From: Phycisphaerales bacterium
GTDB taxonomy: Bacteria > Planctomycetota > Phycisphaerae > Sedimentisphaerales > Anaerohalosphaeraceae
Assembly (NCBI GenBank): GCA_011053245.1
Contig: DRGS01000165.1
Coordinates: forward strand, 1 to 12,468
Length of the DNA: 12,468 nt
Direction: 5' to 3'
A program made the translations under genes and the position numbers. Positions 1-5,131 of this stretch are shown here, piece by piece. How positions within the stretch are numbered: the stretch's first letter is position 1; the number at the start of each line of letters is the position of its first letter. Under the pieces are notes generated by a model, which searched no databases, had not been told where the DNA came from, and was given only the letters and a program-made list of their open reading frames with translations.

Positions 1-496
1 CCATATACTCATGTCCCGCTTCGACCATCTCCCCAGCCATCTTCGCTATCGCCAGCGCATCCGGCGTCGTCATCACCGCCTTATGTGAATTCAGCCCCGT
101 CTCATATCCTATCGTCCCGACAAGCCCGCACTCCTTACCCGCCGCCACAACCACCGACCGCACAAGATAACTCACCGTCGTTTTGCCATTCGTACCCGTA
201 ACCGCAAGATTCACTAATTTCGCCGATGGGTTCCCAAACCTCCCCTGCGCAAGCAACCCCAATGCCTCACTGCTATCGACTACTATTATCTCCTCCGCCT
301 CCCCGCACTCCCGCTGATTTTCGCATACGATATACTTCGCACCCTTTGCAACAGCCTCACCGATGAAATCATGCCCGTCAGCCGCTGTTCCCGTTATCGC
401 GACAAAAACGCTGCCTTCATCCACCTTCCGCGAATCGCTGCACACCCCACCCCCGCTGCCCCACGAAACCAAAGCCAATAGTTCGGTAAATGTCAT
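1..496 (-). CDS. murE: UDP-N-acetylmuramoyl-tripeptide synthetase MurE, N-terminal part (cut by window edge)
   Basis: This is the first 165 residues of a Mur ligase; the rest lies beyond the left edge. MurE adds the third amino acid (usually meso-diaminopimelate) to UDP-MurNAc-L-Ala-D-Glu in the cytoplasm, using ATP. Visible motifs are SDSRKV at residues 20-25 and ADGHDFI at 39-45, typical of the MurE N-terminal UMP-binding domain. The ATP-binding loop GTNGKTT is at 101-107, followed by GLVGTIGYE at 124-132 and TTPDAL at 143-148. The last motif corresponds to the MurE substrate loop and favours MurE over MurC, MurD or MurF. The start is the ATG at 496. No good Shine-Dalgarno sequence is seen (upstream is GAGGGTTTTTT), but a promoter sits 32 bases upstream. 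It is not preceded by ftsI or ftsL as in a standard dcw cluster. The amino acid added cannot be told from this part. Confidence 0.93.
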   Translation of the reverse strand, partial: MTFTELLALVSWGSGGGVCSDSRKVDEGSVFVAITGTAADGHDFIGEAVAKGAKYIVCENQRECGEAEEIIVVDSSEALGLLAQGRFGNPSAKLVNLAVTGTNGKTTVSYLVRSVVVAAGKECGLVGTIGYETGLNSHKAVMTTPDALAIAKMAGEMVEAGHEYM

Positions 497-527
497 AAAA
501 AACCCTCAATACTAACTGAACAGGGCC

Positions 528-555
528 ATTATAGACAAAAACAAAGAATATGCAA
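528..555 (-). promoter_or_regulatory. Sigma70-type promoter for murE
   Basis: On the minus strand TTGCAT (550-555) and TATAAT (528-533) are separated by 16 bases. The -10 box is perfect and the -35 box matches 4 of 6. It lies between the stop of the upstream small gene and the murE start, so murE can be transcribed on its own with a leader of about 25 bases. Confidence 0.6.
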
Positions 556-599
556 CACGCTTCCCACCGCCCTGCAGCCAAACCGTAGAATGGGCAAAT

Positions 600-749
600 T
601 CAATCATCATCTTCCACCACAGAAGAATCAACTTTTTTCCTCTTACGACCGCCTTGCTCCACCCCGCTTTTTCTGCCAAGCGAATAGAAGTAATTGCAGA
701 TAAGCCACAAAAAAAATAAACCAGCCAATATCCTAACCAAAAAAACCAT
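600..749 (-). CDS. Small single-span membrane protein (49 aa), unknown function
   Basis: A short reading frame of 49 residues on the minus strand, upstream of murE. The start is an ATG preceded by GAGGAAATGAAAG, which contains a usable Shine-Dalgarno sequence. Residues 2-20 are strongly hydrophobic (VFLVRILAGLFFLWLICNY) and would form one membrane span. They are followed by a basic stretch (RKSGVEQGGRKRKK, about 26-39) and an acidic end (EDDD). The hydrophobic, basic, acidic order is what a real small membrane protein looks like, with the tail probably in the cytoplasm. It is too short and too unlike FtsL to be called that, although FtsL is a small one-span protein encoded near murE in many bacteria. 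No family is recognised. Confidence 0.55.
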   Translation of the reverse strand: MVFLVRILAGLFFLWLICNYFYSLGRKSGVEQGGRKRKKVDSSVVEDDD

Positions 750-818
750 CTTTCATTTCCTCATTCAATCTCTTAACTCAAATTCATTGTCTTTTAGACG
801 ATACAGCATCTTGAGGTA

Positions 819-832
819 AATTTAAGGGGTCA
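819..832 (+). repeat. REP-like motif, left copy (AATTTAAGGGGTCA)
   Basis: This 14-base motif recurs at 2604-2617 in the same orientation as AATTAAAGGGGTCA, with one mismatch. The two copies bracket the block of five small genes. It is followed by GGAGCC. AAGGGGTCA-type heads are familiar to me from repeats of the REP/TnpA-REP type, but no transposase gene is present here. Confidence 0.45.
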
Positions 833-846
833 GGAGCCTTTTAAGA

Positions 847-873
847 CCTTAGTTTTAACTATTACAACTAAGG
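847..873 (-). repeat. Inverted repeat over the stop codon of the zinc-ribbon gene
   Basis: CCTTAGTT (847-854) and AACTAAGG (866-873) are perfect 8-base inverted repeats with an 11-base loop. They span the TAG stop at 868-870. The hairpin could weakly stop or stabilise the minus-strand transcript, but no run of T follows, so it is not called a terminator. Confidence 0.4.
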
Positions 874-1107
874 GCTATAATGAGATTCAACAGTAGCATT
901 CCCACCGCATTTGTTGCAGACGGCTAATGTTAGCTTTGGTTCATGAATACCACCGCCACTCCATTTTGTCATAAATTTTGTAAAGGATGCTCCAGCCCCC
1001 CAAGAAGAGCCGCCCCATTTGGAACCTCTATCTGCGAGTGATGAGGTTTCGCTTATTTCGCATTGAGGACACATAAGCTTATATACTGCTCTGTCAATTA
1101 TTCCCAT
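868..1107 (-). CDS. Zinc-ribbon-like small protein (79 aa), unknown function
   Basis: The protein has two CxxC pairs, C13/C16 (CPQC) and C64/C67 (CNKC), the pattern of a four-cysteine zinc ribbon. The linker of about 47 residues is rich in Gly, Ser and Trp (GSKWGGSSWGAGASF, about 28-42). There is no signal peptide or membrane span, so a cytoplasmic zinc-binding protein is expected. The start ATG at 1107 has AAGGAAATTAAG in front of it, a fair ribosome binding site. It lies 114 bases after the 104-aa gene on the same strand and may share its transcript. Whether it binds nucleic acid or protein cannot be told; the Gly/Trp-rich linker is unusual. No named family is recognised. Confidence 0.6.
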   Translation of the reverse strand: MGIIDRAVYKLMCPQCEISETSSLADRGSKWGGSSWGAGASFTKFMTKWSGGGIHEPKLTLAVCNKCGGNATVESHYSP

Positions 1108-1221
1108 CTTAATTTCCTTCTATATTTTCATTCTCCTGATAATTTTTGATTACTTTTAATTCGCTTTATACAACTGCGAAACATTGCGGAAGACTTTTAC
1201 ACCTTTTTAGCTACTTTCTTT

Positions 1222-1536
1222 TTATGACTTCCTATTATATATATAATTCAAACGCATTTTTGACTGGAGCAGTTTTCGTCCATGGTAATATATATTAGAA
1301 AGACTTTCTGCATTGCCTTCAGGAAAACCATTATCAATTAGTAAAGATATAAGTTCTCCCTGTAAAAGTTTAGTACCTCCCTCATGTGCTGCTTGAATGA
1401 ATACATAAAAGCTTTTCCAATCTGATGGATGCAAAATTTGCTTGTTTGCTCCATGTACAAACTGACCAAAAAAATATTTCGTTCTTTCAGGAAGTTCTTT
1501 TTCCCTTCTCAAATATGCGTGGTTCTCTTTTGCCAT
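1222..1536 (-). CDS. Hypothetical cytoplasmic protein (104 aa)
   Basis: No family is recognised. The protein is soluble, with a charged N-terminus (KENHAYLRREKELPERTKYFFGQ in two parts, about residues 3-25). A mixed helical middle follows (DWKSFYVFIQAAHEGG, about 39-54), and a basic C-terminus (KLLQSKMRLNYIYNRKS). No cysteine motif, signal peptide or membrane span is visible. The start ATG at 1536 has AAAGGAC upstream with about 8 bases spacing, which supports translation. The opposite strand carries a 107-residue open frame over part of the same DNA; it lacks a ribosome binding site and overlaps two genes, so this strand is preferred. It is probably co-transcribed with the lipoprotein genes upstream, though a 104-base gap separates them. 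Confidence 0.55.
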   Translation of the reverse strand: MAKENHAYLRREKELPERTKYFFGQFVHGANKQILHPSDWKSFYVFIQAAHEGGTKLLQGELISLLIDNGFPEGNAESLSNIYYHGRKLLQSKMRLNYIYNRKS

Positions 1537-1640
1537 TCGTTTTTGTCCTTTATTAGCCTTTTTAGCCTAACTCTTTTGAAGTCACGGTTTATATATCTTT
1601 CGTACCGCCTTATCAGTCAAGCGAAAATCAGTCGCCGGTG

Positions 1641-1967
1641 CTACCTTTGCGAGGCCGTCTTCATGTGGCGAATATTGGCTGTGGATTGGTCGAACTCCAC
1701 CTCGGTTAACGAGTCTGTTTTTTTGTCGAAAGTAAATTTATATGGTTCATGACCTGCAAATATTGAACCGTATTTAAGCATAGACCCAATCCCAGTCTCC
1801 AGTTTACAACGATATGTAACAGAATCTTGGTTTTCTCTAATTTTTTCCAAAGTAGTTAAAGACTGAACTTCGCACAACGGCATACCTATTTGAAAATCAT
1901 CAAGTTTAGCCGTTGGTTGGCACCCCATTAAAAATAATAATCCTACTAAAACGAATACTCTCTTCAT
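1641..1967 (-). CDS. Lipoprotein with BamE/SmpA-like pattern (108 aa)
   Basis: The N-terminus MKRVFVLVGLLFLMGC is a lipoprotein signal peptide with a lipobox ending at C16. The mature protein would be about 93 residues, lipid-anchored, with no Asp at position +2. After the anchor comes DDFQIGMPLCEVQSL (about 23-37). Its short xIGMxxxEV segment is the degenerate counterpart of the VGMTKAQV motif in the neighbouring lipoprotein. A strand-rich end follows (EPYKFTFDKKTDSLTEVEFD). This is the layout of the small BamE/SmpA-like fold used by many lipoproteins, but the similarity is weak and residue-level. Upstream GGGATAGGAA gives a good ribosome binding site. It sits 42 bases after the gene at 2010-2312 and is probably co-transcribed with it. 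Confidence 0.7.
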   Translation of the reverse strand: MKRVFVLVGLLFLMGCQPTAKLDDFQIGMPLCEVQSLTTLEKIRENQDSVTYRCKLETGIGSMLKYGSIFAGHEPYKFTFDKKTDSLTEVEFDQSTANIRHMKTASQR

Positions 1968-2009
1968 TTCCTATCCCTCTCAAAAATAATTATTCCCCAC
2001 ACAGACACA

Positions 2010-2312
2010 TCATTTGCGTCCCTGTTTGAGATTGTTTCCCCAACCAATTAGTTTTCCATTTTGAATCAAAAGAGGGGTTGTCCGCTCTTCTTCAGATTTG
2101 TGTCGCTCTAAGAGCATATTGTAAGTTTCTGTTTTATATAAAAGCCATTCGCTATTGCTTTCGGCTTCCCTCCGGTATGGCTCTCCCATAATTTCCAAAA
2201 CTTGAGCCTTTGTCATGCCCACCTCTAACCGGTTTAGCTTCTTTCTGTTTTGCTCCTCTGTACACCCACTAAGGAAAACAGCAAGTGTGCAAATCAATAT
2301 CATCTTTCTCAT
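2010..2312 (-). CDS. BamE/SmpA-like lipoprotein (100 aa)
   Basis: The signal peptide MRKMILICTLAVFLSGC ends in a clear lipobox with C17. The mature part carries LEVGMTKAQVLEIMGEP (29-45). That is the hallmark helix-turn segment of BamE/SmpA-like domains, in which a GMT..QV..ilG.P pattern precedes the strands. It is followed by EWLLYKTE (55-62) and LIQNGKLIGWG (81-91), the closing strands. BamE itself belongs to the outer-membrane beta-barrel assembly machine, but this fold is shared by many unrelated small lipoproteins, so only the fold is claimed. AAAAGGAG lies upstream of the ATG at good spacing. The gene is 35 bases downstream of a small membrane-protein gene and 42 bases upstream of a second lipoprotein of similar plan. 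Confidence 0.8.
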   Translation of the reverse strand: MRKMILICTLAVFLSGCTEEQNRKKLNRLEVGMTKAQVLEIMGEPYRREAESNSEWLLYKTETYNMLLERHKSEEERTTPLLIQNGKLIGWGNNLKQGRK

Positions 2313-2347
2313 AACTTCTCCTTTTCAACTCTCAACATTCGTCCGTT

Positions 2348-2578
2348 TCAGCCCTGCTCTTCTTCGAGCGTATCGTCCTGCTCTGGACTGGAATCAACTC
2401 GGCAGAAATAACGTATCATATGGTAGGAAGCCGCCCCAAGTAACCACCCAAGACCACATTCAAATCCAGCTGCGCCGATACTATCCCCAAAGAGGTTTAA
2501 GTTAATCATTATCATTAAACCAATTACGCCACAAATACTTTCCCCCCATGAATATTTTCTCTTTTTCTTCTCAGGCAT
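2348..2578 (-). CDS. Small two-span membrane protein (76 aa), unknown function
   Basis: The protein begins with a lysine-rich tail (PEKKKRKYSWGE). Two hydrophobic segments follow, about residues 15-30 (ICGVIGLMIMINLNLF) and 34-56 (IGAAGFECGLGWLLGAASYHMI), and then an acidic tail (SSPEQDDTLEEEQG). By the positive-inside rule both ends are likely cytoplasmic with a short outer turn. The ribosome binding site AAAGGAG, seven bases before the ATG at 2578, is the best in the neighbourhood. It is the first gene of the minus-strand small-gene series that runs to the lipoproteins. No family is recognised. Confidence 0.62.
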   Translation of the reverse strand: MPEKKKRKYSWGESICGVIGLMIMINLNLFGDSIGAAGFECGLGWLLGAASYHMIRYFCRVDSSPEQDDTLEEEQG

Positions 2579-2603
2579 GACTACTCCTTTCTGATAAAGG
2601 GAG

Positions 2604-2645
2604 AATTAAAGGGGTCATGTCGCGGCATCGCCTCTGGCGACGCCG
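2604..2645 (+). repeat. REP-like motif, right copy, with attached hairpin
   Basis: AATTAAAGGGGTCA (2604-2617) matches 13 of 14 bases of the motif at 819-832. Just after it GGCATCGCC (2624-2632), a TCT loop and GGCGACGCC (2636-2644) form a stem with 8 of 9 pairs, extended by one more pair (C2623-G2645). A conserved head followed by a GC-rich hairpin is the layout of REP elements. It lies between the start of the two-span membrane-protein gene and its likely promoter. Confidence 0.5.
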
Positions 2646-2672
2646 GATAACCAACCTAATCCACAATTTAAA

Positions 2673-2701
2673 ATACTACCCCATCCATCCCCAATAATCA
2701 A
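2673..2701 (-). promoter_or_regulatory. Weak candidate promoter for the small-gene block
   Basis: On the minus strand TTGATT (2696-2701) and TAGTAT (2673-2678) are spaced by 17 bases; each matches 4 of 6 consensus bases. It points at the gene starting at 2578. The transcript would include the REP-like hairpin in its leader of about 90 bases. Confidence 0.25.
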
Positions 2702-2935
2702 CAAATCCTCACCTTAAAATCAGAATAATTCCAAATCCCTGTAAGCTTGTCCCTGTATGCTTTAAGCAGGGATTAGTATTAAGACAGAAAATTCCAGTAA
2801 TTTAAAACTAAAAATTCATAATTCAAAATTAAATATATCCTGTCAAAATCTTTTACCCTTACTTTTCTTTGCGCCTTCGCGCCTTTGCGGGATAAAAATA
2901 TTACGACTTTACGGTCAAAAAAATAAATAATTCAG
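2702..2935. other. AT-rich intergenic DNA with short GC-rich tandem motif
   Basis: No gene is seen here. The only structure noticed is at 2868-2890, where a roughly 9-base unit (TTTGCGCCT, TCGCGCCTT, TGCGGG) is repeated in tandem inside AT-rich DNA. I have seen very similar gcgccttcgcgcctttgcg strings in non-coding DNA of environmental bacteria, so this may be a dispersed repeat. That is from memory. Confidence 0.4.
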
Positions 2936-2964
2936 TTGACAAAGTACTCTTACCTTTGTATAAT
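2936..2964 (+). promoter_or_regulatory. Perfect-consensus sigma70 promoter facing the repeat array
   Basis: TTGACA (2936-2941), 17 bases, then TATAAT (2959-2964). Both hexamers and the spacer match the ideal exactly, which is uncommon. Transcription would begin near 2971 and run rightward into the decamer repeat and the A/B array. The next convincing gene start is only at 3980. Confidence 0.75.
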
Positions 2965-3011
2965 GCACACATAATAATCAGGATAGATTGCAGTTGTGTA
3001 TAGAACAAAAA

Positions 3012-3041
3012 ATTCGTGTACATTCGTGTTAATTCGTGGTT
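3012..3041 (+). repeat. Three tandem decamers (ATTCGTGTAC type)
   Basis: ATTCGTGTAC (3012-3021), ATTCGTGTTA (3022-3031) and ATTCGTGGTT (3032-3041) are three head-to-tail decamers. They lie about 40 bases after the predicted start of the perfect promoter. I recall similar strings as a widely scattered non-coding repeat in environmental genomes; no function is known to me. Confidence 0.6.
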
Positions 3042-3094
3042 CAAGTAGTTAAAAAACGTGAAAATATGACTAAAACGAGAGCATTTAAATGTGA

Positions 3095-3857
3095 CACAAA
3101 AACCTCACTTTTTTCAGGGAAAGGTACGTTTTTGCAAAACCTTTTTTTGAGGAACGAACCCAATTTGAGCAGCCAAAAATTCACTACAAACCCTTGCGGC
3201 ATAGAGGGTTACAACGATTTCCACCCAAAAACCAAAAACGGAACGAACCCAAACGAACCCAATTTAAAGCCAATTTCAAACACCACAAAAACCTCACTTC
3301 AAATAGGAAAAGGTGTAAATTCGAGCACCCTTATTTGTAAAAGCAAACCCAATTTCCCAACTCAGAGAATCGCTGCAACCTCTTGCAGTGGATGTACTTA
3401 CATCAATTTACACCCCCAAACCCACAAAAAAAGCAAACCCAATCCAAACCCAATCAAAGCCAATTTAAAGCTAATTTCAAACACCCTAAAACCCTCACTT
3501 TTTCAAGACAGAACCGCACTGTTGCGAAACCTTTTTATGAGGAACAAAGCCAATTTCAACCGCCCAAATTTGACCGCAAACCCTTGCAGTAGATATACTT
3601 ACAACGATTTACACCCCAAAACCCAAAACGGAACAAAGCCAAACAAAGCCAATTTAAAGCCAATTCCAAACACCCTAAAACCCTCACCCTTTTCGGGAGA
3701 ACCCCCGTTTTCGAGTACCCTTATTTGTAAAAACAAACCCAATTTCCCAACCCAGAGAATCACTGCAACTACTTGCAAAAGAAGTACTTACGACGATTTA
3801 CACCCCCAAACCAACAAAAAAAACAAACCCAATACAAACCCAATCAAACCCAATTTT
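3095..3857 (+). repeat. Nested A-B-A-B tandem repeat array, probably non-coding
   Basis: Four units of about 190 bases start at the CCTCACTT/CCTCACCC landmark: A1 at 3103, B1 at 3292, A2 at 3493 and B2 at 3682. A units share a GCAAAACCTTTTT/GCGAAACCTTTTT stretch followed by TGAGGAAC. B units share CCCTTATTTGTAAAA and CAGAGAATC. The higher-order period is 390 bases for both A-A and B-B. Short AAACCCAAT/AAGCCAATTT motifs repeat within every unit. A 334-codon frame (3036-4040) is open through it, but the strand is A/C-rich and T/G-poor, which makes stops rare by chance. The would-be protein is mostly Asn, Lys, Pro and Thr. The frame also overruns the NifU-type promoter and start. A non-coding reading is preferred, although an odd low-complexity protein is not excluded. 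The array resembles repeats I associate with Phycisphaerae genomes. Confidence 0.8.
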
Positions 3858-3909
3858 CCCCGGTCGCGTCGAAGTTTCAACGAAGACGGAAGGCATCGAA
3901 CAAATACCC

Positions 3910-3937
3910 TTGCTCAAAGCGTATACTGTGTTATAAT
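3910..3937 (+). promoter_or_regulatory. Sigma70-type promoter for the NifU-type gene
   Basis: TTGCTC (3910-3915), 16 bases, TATAAT (3932-3937). It lies 43 bases before the ATG at 3980 and just after the repeat array ends, so the gene does not depend on the upstream promoter. Confidence 0.6.
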
Positions 3938-3979
3938 GACAGTTTCAAAATCGAAAGGAATTTTTACAGGAGATTTCAA

Positions 3980-4237
3980 ATGTGTGAAGGATGTGGTTGC
4001 CAAAAGCAATACTTTAAGGAACAAGTCGCAGAGGTCATAGAAACCATCCGCCCTGCCCTCCAAAACGACGGCGGAGACATCGAGCTCGTCGCCATCGACG
4101 AAGATAACACCGTTCGCGTACGCCTCCAAGGCGCATGCAAGGGATGCCCCGGTGCCGCTATGACACTTAAAAAGGGTGTAGAGCGAATGTTAAAAGAAAA
4201 GATCCCCGATGTCAAAGAGGTCATCGCCGTCGACTAA
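3980..4237 (+). CDS. NifU-type Fe-S cluster scaffold/carrier protein (85 aa)
   Basis: The protein is essentially a single NifU C-terminal (Nfu) domain. Residues 11-40 (helix, then IRPALQNDGGDIELVAID) and GACKGCPGA (51-59) are diagnostic. C53 and C56 of the CxxC motif bind a cluster at a dimer interface in this family, for delivery to client proteins in the cytoplasm. An extra N-terminal MCEGCGC adds C2, C5 and C7, which could bind metal or take part in transfer; this is not part of the minimal domain. The start at 3980 is set by AGGAG at 3968-3972, seven bases upstream. A longer frame from 3773 runs back into the repeat array and is rejected. There is no IscS or IscU gene nearby, so it is a stand-alone carrier gene. 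Confidence 0.93.
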   Translation: MCEGCGCQKQYFKEQVAEVIETIRPALQNDGGDIELVAIDEDNTVRVRLQGACKGCPGAAMTLKKGVERMLKEKIPDVKEVIAVD

Positions 4238-4260
4238 TAAACTGGATTTTCGAATATCGC

Positions 4261-4287
4261 TGGCGGTTATGTTTGGCAGAACCGCCA
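4261..4287 (+). repeat. Inverted repeat downstream of the NifU-type gene
   Basis: TGGCGGTT (4261-4268) and AACCGCCA (4280-4287) are perfect 8-base arms around an 11-base loop, 23 bases after the stop codon. No T-run follows, so it is only a possible terminator or mRNA-end stabiliser. CCGCCAATGT at 4282-4291 recurs at 4338-4347. Confidence 0.45.
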
Positions 4288-4380
4288 ATGTCTGGAAGTA
4301 CTGCCTGAGGTCTTTCGATCTGCGATACCGGGTCGGTCCGCCAATGTTTATATTCACAAAAAAAAATGGAGCGGTTTTAT

Positions 4381-5124
4381 ATGTATCACAATAAAAAAGT
4401 CGCTGTTATTATGCCGGCGTATAATGCCGAAGAGACGCTGGTAAAAACGCATCGGGAAGTTTTAGCTCAGGGTTGCGTCGATTTTGTTGTTGTGGTCGAT
4501 GATTTCAGCCATGACAAAACTACAGAGATAGCCGCCAAATTGCCCGACACTGTCGTACATCGTCATCCGGTCAATACCGGCTATGGCGGCAACCAGAAAA
4601 CATGTTATCGTTTGGCCCTGGAAAACGGCGCCGATATCGTGATTATGGTTCATCCGGATTATCAGTACACACCACAGCTTATTCCCGCAATGGCAACGAT
4701 GATTGGTAACGGTTTGTATCATTGCGTACTCGGTTCGAGAATTCTTGGCGGTCATGCTTTAGGCGGCGGGATGCCGATCTGGAAATATGTCGCAAACAGA
4801 TTATTGACGGCTGTCGAAAACATGTTGATCGGAGCCAAACTGTCTGAGTATCACACCGGGTATCGCGCATTCTCTCGCGAGTTACTGGAAAAGCTGCCGT
4901 TGGAAACGAATTCAGATGATTTTGTTTTCGACAACCAAATGTTGGCGCAAATCCTCTGGAACGATTACAAAATAGCAGAAATTTCCTGTCCGACAAAATA
5001 CTTTCCAGAAGCGTCATCAATAAACTTTTCGCGAAGCTGTCGCTATGGCTTCGGCTGTCTTTCTGTGGCTTTGCAATACCGTCTGGCAAAAATGGGGCTT
5101 GTCTCGCCATCGATCTTCAAATAG
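4381..5124 (+). CDS. Family 2 glycosyltransferase, soluble, polyprenyl-phosphate-sugar synthase-like (247 aa)
   Basis: A GT-A fold inverting glycosyltransferase. VAVIMPAYNAEETL (7-20) is the first nucleotide-binding strand and DDFS (40-43) the nucleotide Asp motif. HPDYQY (91-96) stands where most relatives have DGDxQ, so the metal-binding DxD is replaced by HPD, a variant seen in a GT2 subgroup. HTGYRAFS (158-165) is the acceptor-side motif shared with dolichyl-phosphate mannose synthase-like proteins. No membrane spans are seen, so it acts at the cytoplasmic face. The start at 4381 is chosen because GGAG (4368-4371) precedes it by 9 bases; the in-frame ATG at 4366 has only an A-run upstream. 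It converges with the GT-C operon, with only 7 bases between the stops. The donor and acceptor cannot be read from the sequence. Confidence 0.88.
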   Translation: MYHNKKVAVIMPAYNAEETLVKTHREVLAQGCVDFVVVVDDFSHDKTTEIAAKLPDTVVHRHPVNTGYGGNQKTCYRLALENGADIVIMVHPDYQYTPQLIPAMATMIGNGLYHCVLGSRILGGHALGGGMPIWKYVANRLLTAVENMLIGAKLSEYHTGYRAFSRELLEKLPLETNSDDFVFDNQMLAQILWNDYKIAEISCPTKYFPEASSINFSRSCRYGFGCLSVALQYRLAKMGLVSPSIFK

Positions 5125-5131
5125 CAAATTA

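Noticed and set aside
819..850. Complete transposon end with linked transposase
   Set aside because: Only the short REP-like head is seen; no Y1 or other transposase gene is in the window.
1429..1752. Plus-strand 107-residue open frame
   Set aside because: It overlaps two minus-strand genes that have ribosome binding sites, and it has no ribosome binding site of its own.
3481..3500. Telomere-like CACCCTAAAACCCTCAC string
   Set aside because: It appears only once per unit as part of the longer repeat and is not itself iterated.
3095..3857. CRISPR array
   Set aside because: Units are about 190 bases, imperfect, without short identical repeats separated by unique spacers, and no cas gene is in the window.
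3036..4040. 334-codon open frame across the repeat array, taken as a repeat protein gene
   Set aside because: It begins with GTG inside the decamer repeat without a ribosome binding site and overruns the promoter and start of the NifU-type gene. It is dominated by Asn, Lys, Pro and Thr, as expected from A/C-rich repeats. Another plus-strand frame is also open over part of the array.
4366..4380. Upstream ATG as the start of the soluble glycosyltransferase
   Set aside because: It is preceded by a run of A with no Shine-Dalgarno. The ATG at 4381 has GGAG at 9 bases, and the domain starts there.
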